Assembly (NCBI GenBank): GCA_009840305.1
Contig: VXNY01000024.1
Location: 535,666 to 599,665, forward strand
DNA length: 64,000 nucleotides
Direction: 5' to 3'
DNA from: Gammaproteobacteria bacterium
Lineage (GTDB): Bacteria; Pseudomonadota; Gammaproteobacteria; Pseudomonadales; Azotimanducaceae
The notes below the pieces were generated by a model. The model was not told the DNA's origin. It ran no database searches and saw nothing but the letters and a program-made list of their open reading frames with translations. The position numbers and the translations under genes were made by a program. Within the stretch, counting starts at the first letter, position 1; each line of letters begins with the position of its first letter. This document shows, one piece after another, positions 19,424 to 30,255 of this stretch.

Positions 19424-22400
19424 GACCCTGCCTGTGCTAGGAGCCAAAGATAACCATCCTCGGGTCGTGGTCCGATGGCTTTCGCGCTCTCACTTGGTGA
19501 TTCCGCGGCAACGATACGTTGTAGTTTTCCTCCTGACGGTGTCGGCGATTCCTCCGCTAGGGTGGCACCCATTGGTAGTTCAAAACTTGCGCCCGGTTCA
19601 AGTTCTACCTCCCAAACCTTGTGGATAGCTTTCTGCGCGAGATCGGTTGGGCTACCGTCAAATCTCAGCCGGCTCTTCGCGATGACCAGCACGCGATCAC
19701 ATGAAATAGCTACATCTTCAACCACGTGAGTCGAAAATAGCACAATACGTGAAGCTGCTAGTCGCGAGAGCAGATTGCGAAACCGAATTCGTTCTCGTGG
19801 GTCCAACCCCACGGTTGGTTCGTCCACGATAATGATGGATGGTAACCTCAGCAACGTCCGCGCAACAGCTACTCGTTGTCGCATTCCACCCGAAAGGGAA
19901 CCAATCTTATCATCTATCTTCTCGCCTAAACCTACTTCCTTTAGAAGCGTGCGCACTCGTTCAGCTCGTTCTGCCGGAGGAATTTCGTAAAGTGCGGCGT
20001 AGTACGCGAGATACTCCCGCGACGAAAGATTGCGAGGAAGACCAGCATCTTGCGGCAAGTATCCAACCCAACGCGCAAGTACCTTCCTGATTGGTCCGAT
20101 CGATACTCCACCATAACGGACGTTACCTCGTGTCGGGTCTAGTATGCCTGCCAACTGGCGGAGAAGTGTCGTCTTGCCAGCACCATTCGGTCCTAAAATT
20201 CCGATCATCCCCTTAGTCGCGGTGAAAGACACAGATGACAATGCATGTATTTCTTTACCCGGAAGATCTAACCCTCCGAGTTTTAGTGTCATTCGACGAT
20301 ACCAGGTGCGCGGATACTTTAAGAACCCACGAGTGACGCGGGGCGCTAGCTTCCCTGCGGATTGCTGCAGCGCGTTTCGTCGAACCAACTGTCCAAATAG
20401 CAGCAACGCGCTGAACAATATCGGCCAAAACCAGTTGGCTCGCGCGGGTTCATCTTTCAGATAAGCGGGATTGACTATTTCCAAGTAACAGAAACTAAGG
20501 ATCGCGATCCAAGGAAGCACTATCTTGAGAAAACCTTCTATACCACCGCGAATATGAGTGCCTTCTGGAGTTACAAATCCTCGAAACTTTCGAATCTCAA
20601 TACAGATCAAAGACAGGAATGTCGACGCAGCTAACCAAAACAACAATTTCCACCCATCAGCGTTATTAATCCACCCTATTGCGCCAAAACCAACTGCCAA
20701 AATCAATAGCACCATCGTTCGTTCTAGCGTTTCCGCCCGGGTAAAGATTGTCCCCCCGGCCTTCAACACTTTAGCGACGAACTCTTTGCGAGAATTCAAC
20801 GCGCGCCGAATCGCTCCCGGCAATCCATAAATCTTGCGAAGATAGGTAACAACAAGCTTGGGAGGTCCATCGCGCGCCTCCGGTTCCGGCAATTCGACCC
20901 GCCGGAATATCAGCACAATCAAGCCCAAATAAAAACTACCGATCAAAACCGAGCAAACGATTTGCCAGAAAAACGCTTTTAGACCGGCAAATTCGACGAC
21001 AACAAACATTGTCCCAATGGTAAGAGTCATCCAACCGATCATGAGCCAAGCTCCTAACCGACCAAAGGTTTCATCAAGGCGTTTTAGAAACACATAACCA
21101 ACGGGAATAATGATGAGAGTTAGTACCGCGCTGGACACTAAGCCGCCCATAACTACTATTGCAAACGGCGGCCAAATCTCGTTTTCGCGACCAGTGGTAA
21201 TGGCGAGCGGAAATAGGGCTGCAACCGTCGTTGCTGTGGTCATCAAAACCGGTCGCGTGCGTTCGAGCACGGCTGCGAAAGCTGCTCCGCCGCGCGTAAA
21301 TCCAGCACGAGAAAATTGTTGCATGCGATCAAGCAATAAGATGGAGGGATTAATGCACAAGCCAGCCAATACGAAAAAGCCTAGAAAAGCCATAAACGAC
21401 AAAGGCGTGCCGGTTACGACCAATCCCCACATCGACCCCACTATCACCAGTGGTATCGCAAGAAATATCAACACCGGAACAGCAAGGGATTCAAAGGTAA
21501 ACGCTAACACCAAAAACAACAATCCCAACACCGGCAATACTAACTTCTGCGCAAAGCTAAACTGCTCCGCTTCACTTGGGGTATCAACTACATAGCCGGC
21601 GGGCAGTGGGATCTGGCGAATGAATTCCTTAACGCTTTCTTCAATCGCGACACGTTCCGGTCCGCTCTCTGGCACATCGTCGTCCAAGGAATAAATCACC
21701 GGCATTTCTCTTCGACCATTTTTGTACGTAATGGTTGGTGGCGGTGTCCCCTTTCTAATGCTCGCTAGCGCAGTGACAGGAAGGACCCCGTTGGGGGTTT
21801 GGACGCGCATTTCCCTAAGTTCTCGTAGCGCGACATTTCGATCTCTCGCACTTTCGAGTTCGATGCGTATGGGAATTTCGCGGCCATTTGATAGCGGAAA
21901 ATCTATTTCCGTAGAAGTTACACCGCGGCCAGACAGATCAACAAATGACATCGCTTGCTGCAGCGTTAGACCAAACGCATCTAGGGCTCGTCGATTGGGT
22001 TCTATCCAAAGTTCTGGAGAGCTTCGCCGTACTGGAACATCAGTGGAATAGACGCGAGGATGCTCCCGTAGTCGAGTACTAATTTCTTGAGCCACATCAT
22101 AAAGGAGTTTAGGATCTGGACCCGAGACGACGACTTCTTTTGGAGTGCCGCGAAAGTAAGAACGTCCGTAGTAACCACCACCAGCCCAATTTCCTGAAAA
22201 ACCACGATTGACACCAACGATATCGAAAACGTCGGTCATTGATTTCTCTTGGATGATCTGATTTACAACTCGTCTAAATTCTCGAGCATTAAAGTCGTCA
22301 GGACGGTCTTGGATATCAACAAACCGAAGCCAAAGCTGTACGTCATCTACCGATACTCTAGACTGAATCGACTTAATCCCTTCTTTCTCTAGTAGAATTT

Positions 22401-24237
22401 CTTCGATAGTTCCTACATGCTGTTCAATTTGATCTAGTTCAGCTCGTTTGTCCTCTTGGACCAGAATGGGAATTCTTACGTCGTCAGCTTGTTCTGCTTC
22501 ACGATTGAGTTGTCCGGCTGCTATCAGATTAAAGGATAGAGTTACCACCAGAGTCACTGCAACCAAAATGATGGTTGCGGCAACCCACGATGCGGGATGC
22601 CGGATCGCTTTAGCGGCGAATCCAGACAACAAAATTTTTGCAGGCTCTGGAGCTCGAAATCCACCTCGGAGTTTGCGCACCCGTCGCTGTTGCTCGATGC
22701 GTTTCAAAGCAGCTGGAGCTGCTAACTTATGCGCTAACAACGGCACGAGACCCACTGCTACCAACATGGATGCGACAATTGGTAGAACCACAGCAATAGC
22801 GAGCGTTTCAACCATCTGCTGGTCCACAGGACTTTCTAAACCTACTATAAACACCGGTAAAAACACGATCGTTGTAGTAACACTTGCTGCGACAACAGCG
22901 CGCACGGTCTTACGCAATCCTACCCTAGTTGCCTGCACCGTACTCAGCCCACGTTCGATACCGCGCAGAATTGACTCGTATACAACCACACTATTGTCTA
23001 CCAATAACCCAATAGCCATAGTGAGTCCAAATAGCGTGAGTAAGTTCACGCTTTGACCCATCAGATACAAGCCCGCTAGCGCAAACGTTACACTTACGGG
23101 AACAGAAATTCCAACGACCAACACCGCACGCCAACGACGAAGGAACAAATAAAGAACTAACAGCGCAATACCAAGGCCGATGAAACCAAGTGTGTAGACT
23201 CGAGCAATATTGTCATTAAGCCCTTCTGCTTGGTTGTCGATGATCTCGAGGTCTAAGTCAAAATTTTTGATCTCGCGTCTTACTTCTTCGACTCGCCGCT
23301 CAACGGCTTTACCCACCTGTACGAGATTCGAACCTGGCTCTTGAAAAATACTGAGCCCGATCGCTGAATTACCGTTGTACCGCAAACGAGTTTCACCAAG
23401 CGCGTACCCTAGTTCAATCGTCGAAATGTCGGCGATCTTGACTCCGCGCGAGGGGTCAAGACGCGTCTTCCTGATTTGATTGATTGAATCGACTTGCCCA
23501 TCGACCATAACATTGGTTCGTCCATTACCCGTATCCAAAGTACCGACCGATACCACTTGCCCCAAACTATTTGCGATTGCCCCCTGAATGTCCCCAAGAG
23601 AAATTTCTAATGCGACGGCATCATCTGGATCCACGAAAATATTGACTTGACGTCCTCCCCCACCTTCAAGCACCGCTCGCGATACTCCGGGCACAGAAGC
23701 TAGCCTTGGCTCAATTCGATCACTCGCGAGATCAAAAATCACGTCTGAATGAAGCCCCTTTGAAGTGACCAATAGCCGCATGATCTCACTACTTCCTGCG
23801 TCTCCCGATTGACTATATACGGAAATAGACGTAGAGTTACGAGGCTGTTGACGAACTAAAACACTCGCAATCTCTTCGACCTCGCGCTTGCGAATTTTCA
23901 TGTTGGTCAAAGGATGAAAAAATAGTGTGAGGCTACCTGAAGCACCAGAAATAGTAGCGCTGTCTTCGATCACGCCACCTAATCCAGAGATTCGGGAATA
24001 CAGAGGAAGCAAAATTTCGCGTTCGACCACTTCAGACGTACTGCCAGCACGAGAGAAACCCACTGAAATTACATTCCCTTCAAAGGACGGGTACAGTTCC
24101 ACAGGCATGCGCGTGATACCGACGGTTCCCAAAATAACCATAGCTAAGAAAAGCATCGAAATCGCAACCGGTCGCAACACCGGAAGGCTCAAAAGACTAC
24201 GAATTTTCGACGGCACTCTTTCGAGAATGGAGGTCAC
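19420..24237 (-). CDS. RND efflux permease fused to an ABC transporter ATPase
   Basis: A single uninterrupted frame of 1605 residues. Residues 1 to about 1070 are a complete RND permease: N-terminal helix, [12 protein letters not shown], twelve-helix layout and two periplasmic loops. About 1070-1300 adds roughly six further helices. About 1325-1560 is an ABC ATPase with Walker [10 protein letters not shown] (about 1350), signature LSGGMRQR (about 1449) and Walker [13 protein letters not shown] (about 1472). In the proton-relay helices, TM4 reads LLVDNSVVV (Asp414, Asn415 where AcrB has Asp-Asp) and TM10 reads [10 protein letters not shown] (Asn963 where AcrB has its essential Lys). Some RND subgroups also carry Asn there. 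An ABC-2 permease gene follows by overlap. No adaptor (MFP) or TolC gene is nearby. Confidence 0.92.
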
Positions 24238-24634
24238 TGGACTCTGGGTGTGAAGGAGAATTGTCTTAAAGCAAGAATCATACCAGACTCCTTAGGTCCA
24301 CCGATGAATAATGCAAGTGGGCAGATTGAACGAAACTGGTACATGTCACTATTCTAGACCTAATGCTAATTAATAAAGTGAGATGCCGGAAAACTCGGAA
24401 AAGACACTAGTAAGTTCAAGACCGTCAACGAGCATATGAATCTGGCCAAACTGTGACTCTACAGCGGCCGATGTTTCTCGCAGTACTTGAATAAAACTTG
24501 GTGATGCTTTTACTTTCAAAGTGTGCCTCTACTCAAATCTTTTACAATTGACATATGTTGCATGTGTAGATTGCATAATCGAATGCAACAGCTGGTATTG
24601 ATTGTCTCGAATCAGCAACGAAAATGAGGAGATT
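24238..24634. other. Divergent intergenic region with candidate operator
   Basis: 397 bp between the divergent RND-ABC operon and the PuuD-like gene. A TTGACA box stands at 24548-24553. Around it lies a spaced inverted repeat GTTGCAT (24557-24563) / ATGCAAC (24583-24589), with a third ATTGCAT between the arms. This could be a promoter with an operator. A strong AGGAG at 24626-24630 serves the gene at 24635. Nothing else is recognised. Confidence 0.35.
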
Positions 24635-25312
24635 ATGATGGAATTTGACTTAGCGATCATTGATTACTTTGCCCGCTTTTCCCACATTGTTTTTGGTATC
24701 GCGTGGATTGGCTTACTGTACTATTTCAATTTCGTACAGGGTGGATATTTAGCTAAAGCTTCCGACGAAGCTAAGATTAGTGCATTCACGGGATTAGTCC
24801 CGTCCGCGTTATGGTGGTTCCGATGGGCAGCGTTACTGACATTTTTGACCGGTTTGTATTTGGTACATAGTGTTTGGTCGAAAGGGACTTTTTCGGAAGA
24901 TACGCTCATAGCTGGCTTAATGGCAACATTAATGGCTGCGAATGTTTGGTTCATCATCTGGCCGAATCAAAAGATTGTGATCAAATCAAACGAGAGTTTG
25001 AGGGACGGCGGTCAAGCTGACCCCAATCAAGGAAGCGCAGCAGCCGCAGCTCTACTCGCAAGCCGAACGAACACTATGTTCTCTATACCCATGGTAGCGA
25101 CGATGGTTTCAAGCGCACATGTTGGAGGTGGCTTTGGTGGAAGTATCACGGCAGAATCCTATGGGATGTTTGTTTTGCTCGCATTGATCTTGATCATAGA
25201 ATTGAACGCAATATTGGGGAGAATGAACCCACTTCTTAAGAGCGTGCAAGGCGTGATTGCGTCCGGGATCGTGTTAACGGCTATTACACTACTTCTACTG
25301 AACTTTCTCTAA
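24635..25312 (+). CDS. PuuD-like urate-hydroxylase membrane domain protein
   Basis: A 225-residue protein of the Urate_ox_N type, beginning MMEFDLAIIDYFARFSHIVFGIAWIG with about seven hydrophobic helices. Conserved family features are ALWWFRWAALLTFLTGLY, NVWFIIWPNQK and ARTNT-like ASRTNTMFSIPMV. Bacterial PuuD oxidises urate and usually carries a C-terminal cytochrome c domain; here there is none, only the membrane half. I chose the ATG at 24635 because AGGAG sits 4 bp upstream. It has its own terminator and no purine-catabolism gene beside it, so the urate role is tentative. Confidence 0.78.
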   Translation: MMEFDLAIIDYFARFSHIVFGIAWIGLLYYFNFVQGGYLAKASDEAKISAFTGLVPSALWWFRWAALLTFLTGLYLVHSVWSKGTFSEDTLIAGLMATLMAANVWFIIWPNQKIVIKSNESLRDGGQADPNQGSAAAAALLASRTNTMFSIPMVATMVSSAHVGGGFGGSITAESYGMFVLLALILIIELNAILGRMNPLLKSVQGVIASGIVLTAITLLLLNFL

Positions 25313-25338
25313 TCCTAAAATCGTCGATTTGGTCTGAC

Positions 25339-25375
25339 TCCAAGGGGCTACGCCGATAGCTCCTTGGATACAATT
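25339..25375 (+). terminator. Rho-independent terminator after the PuuD-like gene
   Basis: The arms TCCAAGGGGCTA and TAGCTCCTTGGA form a 12-bp stem (one G-U pair) with loop CGCCGA, followed by ACAATTTTT. It lies 27 bp after the stop at 25312. Confidence 0.8.
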
Positions 25376-25407
25376 TTTCAATTTGGATCAAAGCTGATCA
25401 GCGTTAG

Positions 25408-26073
25408 ATGAATGACCTCCCCATAGTTTCAAGTTCGGGCACGCCACCGGGAGTGGAGCGACGTCCTAAGAACGTTCGTCCTCCAGGTGCCGGGTTCAAT
25501 GTCGGACGAGTTGTTTTTGTGCTTTTTACGATTTCCGCACTCGTCATACTTGGCTGGTTTGTCTGGTCGATGAACTCCGTGCTCAAAGAACGAACTGAGG
25601 TCCTACAAGAGAGTGCGAGACGCATTAGCGTGTTGGAGTCGCAGTTGTCAACCAGTGCTGAAATGTTTAGCCAATCGGACGAAACTATGACCGAGGAGAT
25701 TTCGTTTTGGGAGAGTGAAACACGGAAAGTCTGGGCTGGCTACCAACGCCACCAAGACTGGATTAACGAAAACACACCGTTGATAGCACAAATGCGGCAA
25801 GACATTGATGGATTGGATGTGCGAATTTCTACCATTCAGGGGACACTAACGGATATTGAGAATACGTTGCAGCAAATCGCTCGCCAACAGCGTAACTTAA
25901 CGGATGAACTCAATACTACTCTACAAACAACCAACGCGTTACTTGAGCAACTTGAACTGCGCGTAAAACGCCACGACGACGATATTGGTTCCATAGATGA
26001 CTTTAGAAGGCAAACGAATTCCTCTATACTAGACATTCGAAGACGTTTAGAAAAGTTAGAATCCGGTAATTGA
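25408..26073 (+). CDS. Single-pass membrane protein with long coiled coil, unknown
   Basis: 221 residues. A proline-rich cytoplasmic N-terminus (about 30 residues) is followed by one transmembrane helix (VVFVLFTISALVILGWFVW) and then about 160 residues of heptad-like helices (TLTDIENTLQQIARQQRNL, LLEQLELRVKRHDDDIGSI). The topology suggests a periplasmic coiled coil anchored in the inner membrane. I recognise no family. It may be co-transcribed with the small gene 24 bp downstream. Confidence 0.68.
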   Translation: MNDLPIVSSSGTPPGVERRPKNVRPPGAGFNVGRVVFVLFTISALVILGWFVWSMNSVLKERTEVLQESARRISVLESQLSTSAEMFSQSDETMTEEISFWESETRKVWAGYQRHQDWINENTPLIAQMRQDIDGLDVRISTIQGTLTDIENTLQQIARQQRNLTDELNTTLQTTNALLEQLELRVKRHDDDIGSIDDFRRQTNSSILDIRRRLEKLESGN

Positions 26074-26097
26074 TCCCACCCACAACCGCTGAGGAAT

Positions 26098-26490
26098 ATG
26101 GACACCACCGAAGAACAAATTAATAATGGTAGATTTCACTGGAACGTGAAGTACCGGAAACTTGAAGGAGATGAAGGGGTAACTATTCGATTTTTTGGGC
26201 CGGTAGAGGGGAAAACTCAGGAACTCGCTCGCTTCGACTGTTTTCGCAATACCCCGCACTATCACATAGCGTTTTACGACCATAACACAGTGGCTTCGCT
26301 CGACCGTGAGTCGCCCTTAAAGAATGTCTTAGAAAAAATCGAGCACGAATTCCATGAACTTGTCGTGGCGTGTGGGAGTGACACACCCACCGAGCAGGAA
26401 TGCATAAACCACTTTCAAGCCTCAAGGAATTTACAGGGAAGAGCTTACCACCTCGACAGGGAGTTTAGTTCAACAGCTCGCTCGGAATAG
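26098..26490 (+). CDS. Small conserved-looking hypothetical protein
   Basis: A 130-residue soluble protein with no signal or membrane segment. It has a beta-rich start (VTIRFFGPVEGKTQELARFDCF) followed by a His-rich NTPHYHIAFYDHN and a helical half ending with a charged tail. The HxH pattern could bind metal, but I cannot name the family. It lies close behind the coiled-coil gene and converges with the acyltransferase, 13 bp apart. Confidence 0.65.
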   Translation: MDTTEEQINNGRFHWNVKYRKLEGDEGVTIRFFGPVEGKTQELARFDCFRNTPHYHIAFYDHNTVASLDRESPLKNVLEKIEHEFHELVVACGSDTPTEQECINHFQASRNLQGRAYHLDREFSSTARSE

Positions 26491-26503
26491 CTCTAAGATC
26501 GAC

Positions 26504-27349
26504 TCACGAACGCATTGTTGTGAGCGCTCGATCTTTCTCCTCCCACAATTGCATAACTTCCTTTTTCAAGTTCTGGTTGAAGCTAGCGGTACAAGGAATG
26601 GTTTCGACATGTACGGTCACTTCCGAGCACCTTCCGCACAAAAATTGCCAAAATCCTGGGACCACGCCCTCGTAGTTGACCGTTACGTTGACGATCCGAT
26701 CAATATCGTCATTTAACGCTTCGAGACTGAAGGCTAAGCCTCCAAGTTTTGGACGTAATAAGTGTCGGTAGACAGGACGTTGTTGGGCGTGTTTTGTTGG
26801 GGTGAACCGGGTTCCCTCCAAGAACAATAGAAGCGAGATCGGTCGTTCGTGAAACTGCTGTTCCGCGCGTTTTAAGTCTTGGCGATTTTTTTGTTTTACC
26901 TGCTGTCGCGAGTGTCCTTTCTCGCGTTTGCCGCGTCGCACATATGGAAATCGTAGCAACCACAAGCCGAAACCAAGAAAAGGTACCCAAATTAGTTCGC
27001 GTTTCGTGAAGAATTTGATGGGCGGCGCAAGCTTCCGAAACACGATCTCTAGGATCACGATGTCTGCCCAGCTTTGGTGGTTACTGGCGATGATCCACCA
27101 GTCTTTACGAGTAGCTAAAGTGTCCGGCAGTGTCACCTCAATTCGAATCCAACGAAACAGTTGGCACATCTTTTCGTTAAGAAACACCCATGCAGTGATC
27201 ACTCCGTCGTTTGCTCCCCGTATTTGCTTTCTCCAGTATGGTACGGGACAGAGTAACTGCGCTAGCGATAGGACATAGACGGTCGCGCAACCAACCAGTG
27301 TATAACAGAACAGAATCGTAAAACTCACGACTCCTCGCAGGGTGTGCAC
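26504..27349 (-). CDS. PlsC-family acyltransferase (YihG-like)
   Basis: A 281-residue membrane acyltransferase. The catalytic HX4D motif is NHQSWAD (His91, Asp96) and the acyl-acceptor motif is FLEGTRFT (Glu178-Arg181). Hydrophobic helices lie near residues 8-35 and around FLGFGLWLLRF. The arrangement and length match the YihG/YihG-like branch of 1-acyl-glycerol-3-phosphate acyltransferases in phospholipid synthesis. The gene follows the DASS transporter by 30 bp on the same strand. Confidence 0.87.
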   Translation of the reverse strand: MHTLRGVVSFTILFCYTLVGCATVYVLSLAQLLCPVPYWRKQIRGANDGVITAWVFLNEKMCQLFRWIRIEVTLPDTLATRKDWWIIASNHQSWADIVILEIVFRKLAPPIKFFTKRELIWVPFLGFGLWLLRFPYVRRGKREKGHSRQQVKQKNRQDLKRAEQQFHERPISLLLFLEGTRFTPTKHAQQRPVYRHLLRPKLGGLAFSLEALNDDIDRIVNVTVNYEGVVPGFWQFLCGRCSEVTVHVETIPCTASFNQNLKKEVMQLWEEKDRALTTMRS

Positions 27350-27379
27350 GTTAAATGACGCTCAAAAACTCGCGGGCGA

Positions 27380-28777
27380 TCAAAGTCCGAAGTAGAAAAA
27401 GCACATCGTTGAGATCACTGCGGCTCCGATCAAGTTTAACACAAACCCTTCTTGTGCCATTTTTTCAATCGGGAACCTACCACTAGAAAACACGACCACG
27501 TTCGGAGGCGTTGCTACCGGCAACATGAACGCGCAGCTTGCACTCATCGTCGCTGGCACCATCAAATATCTCGGATCTACCGCAAGAGCAACCGCGGTCG
27601 CTCCAAGGATAGGAAGTAACAACGTTGTAGTCGCGGTATTACTCGTCGCCTCGGTAAGAAAAGTTACTCCAACGCATATGATGATCACAACCACGATGAC
27701 CGGTAGGACTTCGAGTGCTTGGAGTTGTGTAGCGAGAATTTCGCTCAATCCAGAACTAGTGAAGGCTGTTGCTATACTGAGACCAGCACCGAAGAGAATT
27801 AACATTCCCCAAGGGATCGTTGTTGCGGTCTCCCAGTCAAGCAATTTCCCGCCCTTACCATCGGGAATCAAAAATAATAAGACGATAGCAAAAAAAGCGG
27901 CCATGTAATCGCTTGTCGCACCGCTAAAAAATTCTCCAAATAAATATGACCATCCTTCGAATGGTTCGGGTAGTTTTCGTGTTACCCAGAGCAACGCAGT
28001 CAACGTAAATACTGCCAAAACCAATATTTCTGCGCGTGTCCATTTGCCGACTTTTGGTAGCTCGATCTGAGTCTTGTAATTCACATGTCTTGTCAACCAG
28101 AGAGCTAACAACGGTACGATCAATATGACCACAGGAACTCCCCAGGTCATCCATTCGAAGAAGCCGATTTCATTACCGGTCGTCTCAGAGTAAATTCCAA
28201 GAAAAACCACGTTCGGCGGAGTTCCGATTGGAGTTCCGATGCCACCGACGCTAGCAGCATGCGCCGTGCCCAACAGCAAAGGTGCAACTAGCCGCGGGTC
28301 ATTGATTCGGTCCAAGATCGCGAGCGCGACCGGCAGTAACATCAAAGTGGTTGCGGTATTACTCATCCACATCGACAAAATTGCTGCCGTCGCCATGAAA
28401 CCCATTACTAAGCGTCGGCCACTTGTAGCACCGAATAATCTTAACATCACAAACGCTAGTCTTTTATGCAATCCACTTTTCGCCATTGCCGTCGAGAGTA
28501 TGAAACCACCTAGCAGAAGCAAGATCAACGGATGGCCATAAGCTGCTCTTACATCGTTGATTTCAATCACGCCAAACAACGGGAATGCAAAGAGCGGAAT
28601 GAGTGAGGTCACCGGAATAGGAATGGGCTCCAGCATCCACCACACAACGACAAGCGTAGTGACACTGCCAGTGATCCAGGCTGCAGTAGGTAACCCACCC
28701 CACCACATTAGAATTGCTACTAATACCGCAAGTAACGGACCAAGAGTCAGTCCGACTCTTTGATCAACTAATGCCAT
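27380..28777 (-). CDS. DASS (SLC13) family anion symporter
   Basis: A 465-residue inner-membrane protein with about eleven helices. The paired substrate/sodium motifs of divalent-anion:sodium symporters are present: MSNTATTLMLLP with GTPIGTPPNVVFLG in the first half, and SNTATTTLLLPI with LPVATPPNVVVFS in the second. The family takes up dicarboxylates, citrate or sulfate. The start at 28777 lies within a few bases of the divergent exonuclease start, so its promoter must lie inside that gene's 5' coding region. Confidence 0.9.
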   Translation of the reverse strand: MALVDQRVGLTLGPLLAVLVAILMWWGGLPTAAWITGSVTTLVVVWWMLEPIPIPVTSLIPLFAFPLFGVIEINDVRAAYGHPLILLLLGGFILSTAMAKSGLHKRLAFVMLRLFGATSGRRLVMGFMATAAILSMWMSNTATTLMLLPVALAILDRINDPRLVAPLLLGTAHAASVGGIGTPIGTPPNVVFLGIYSETTGNEIGFFEWMTWGVPVVILIVPLLALWLTRHVNYKTQIELPKVGKWTRAEILVLAVFTLTALLWVTRKLPEPFEGWSYLFGEFFSGATSDYMAAFFAIVLLFLIPDGKGGKLLDWETATTIPWGMLILFGAGLSIATAFTSSGLSEILATQLQALEVLPVIVVVIIICVGVTFLTEATSNTATTTLLLPILGATAVALAVDPRYLMVPATMSASCAFMLPVATPPNVVVFSSGRFPIEKMAQEGFVLNLIGAAVISTMCFFYFGL

Positions 28778-28785
28778 CTACCACC

Positions 28786-30255
28786 ATGCGTAAAGCCTAT
28801 TCCACTCGAAGGAAACCGTCATTTTATTGGTACGATACCGAGACCACAGGGCTGCGAAGCAGTTATGATCGAATCATTCAGTTCGCTGGGCAACGTACAG
28901 ATCTAAACCTAAAACCACTCGGTGAACCGCTGAACACTTACGTTCAATTACCACCTGAGATCGTACCGACAGCAGAGTCTTTTCAGATCACGAAGATACG
29001 ACCTCAGACCCTAATAGAACAAGGCATTCCCGAGTATGAACTGTTTAGTAAATTGAGACAAGAGCTAAGTGGGGCAAACACGTGCATCATTGGATATAAC
29101 AACATTTCGTTTGACGACAACTTTATTCGTTTCGGGATGTACCGCAATCTTCTGCCACCCTACGAACACGAACACAAGCGAGGTAACAATCGATTAGATT
29201 TTCTCAGCATCGTAAGACTGACAGGTGCGTTACGTCCCGATGGGTTGGAGTGGCCGGTTGTTGATGGTGTTCCGTCGTTCGCTTTGGGAAATCTTGCGGC
29301 TGCTAACGACATTGCAGCTGACAACGCGCACGACGCGTTAGCCGACGTGCATATGACCCTGGAGTTAGCACGCAAAATTAAAGCTGCACAACCGAAGCTC
29401 TGGAACTACGCCTACACTCTACGAAAACAAGGTACGGCGAAGGAACTGCTAGACCCAGAGACACGTCAGGCTATCCTTCACGTGTCTCCCAAGTATGGCA
29501 ATGCTCGTTACAGCCTTGCACCTGTCTTACCTATTACGCGACACCCGGAAATGTTTAATCGGGTTATCGTTGTTGATTTAGAGAGTAACATCGACTTGTT
29601 GTTCACGACCAGTTCGGATGAATTGGCGAGTCTGCTGTTCGAACGTGCTAACAGCGACGAGAAAATTGAACCCGAAGAGCGACTCAACATAAACGTAGTT
29701 GCTATAAACCAATCTCCGATGGTTGCAGTACTCAAAACTCTGCTACCAGAAAACGTCAAACGGCTCAACATTGATCTGAACAGAATTGAACGAAATATGA
29801 GGCGAGTTTTGGAGGCAACCGAACTTCCTCGAAAATTACGTGCGATTTTTGGCGCACGTGAGCAAGACATGCAACCAAAAATCGCCGAGGAAGCACTTTA
29901 CGATGACTTTATCTCCGATAACGACCGGATCGCGTGCGCGAACTTTTGGCAGGAATTGAAAAATGGTAGGTCGTGGACTTCGGCGCATTTTGAAGATCCG
30001 CGTTTACGCGAACTCTACGCCCGTCTAAAAACCAAGATTGTCCCGGAGAAGTTAACCAAAACAGAAGTGCAGGACTATCACCAATTCGTGCGGCAACAAC
30101 TGGTGCGTACTGATCGAAATTTAATCGACATGCAAGAGAAAACAAAGGAATTGCTGAAACAAGAGCCCGGTACAGAGGAAACTGCGGAATTAGAAGAGTT
30201 TTACGATTATCTTCAGCAGCTGGCGACCCAATATGATGTCGAAAGGACTGACTAG
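28786..30255 (+). CDS. sbcB: Exodeoxyribonuclease I
   Basis: A DEDD-type 3'-5' single-strand DNA exonuclease, about 490 residues from the ATG at 28786 (E. coli ExoI has 475). Exo I motif is WYDTETTG (Asp17, Glu19), Exo II GYNNISFDDNFI, and Exo III NAHDALADV. The SH3-like and C-terminal helical regions align with ExoI throughout. An ATG at 28771 is also possible. Its role is recombination and mismatch repair. The stop overlaps the start of the Nudix gene by 23 bp. Confidence 0.93.
   Translation: MRKAYSTRRKPSFYWYDTETTGLRSSYDRIIQFAGQRTDLNLKPLGEPLNTYVQLPPEIVPTAESFQITKIRPQTLIEQGIPEYELFSKLRQELSGANTCIIGYNNISFDDNFIRFGMYRNLLPPYEHEHKRGNNRLDFLSIVRLTGALRPDGLEWPVVDGVPSFALGNLAAANDIAADNAHDALADVHMTLELARKIKAAQPKLWNYAYTLRKQGTAKELLDPETRQAILHVSPKYGNARYSLAPVLPITRHPEMFNRVIVVDLESNIDLLFTTSSDELASLLFERANSDEKIEPEERLNINVVAINQSPMVAVLKTLLPENVKRLNIDLNRIERNMRRVLEATELPRKLRAIFGAREQDMQPKIAEEALYDDFISDNDRIACANFWQELKNGRSWTSAHFEDPRLRELYARLKTKIVPEKLTKTEVQDYHQFVRQQLVRTDRNLIDMQEKTKELLKQEPGTEETAELEEFYDYLQQLATQYDVERTD

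Noticed and set aside
19420..24237. Fusion created by a sequencing error joining two genes
   Set aside because: The frame is continuous through a long linker of extra helices with normal coding character, and no start or ribosome-binding site is seen at the ATPase boundary.
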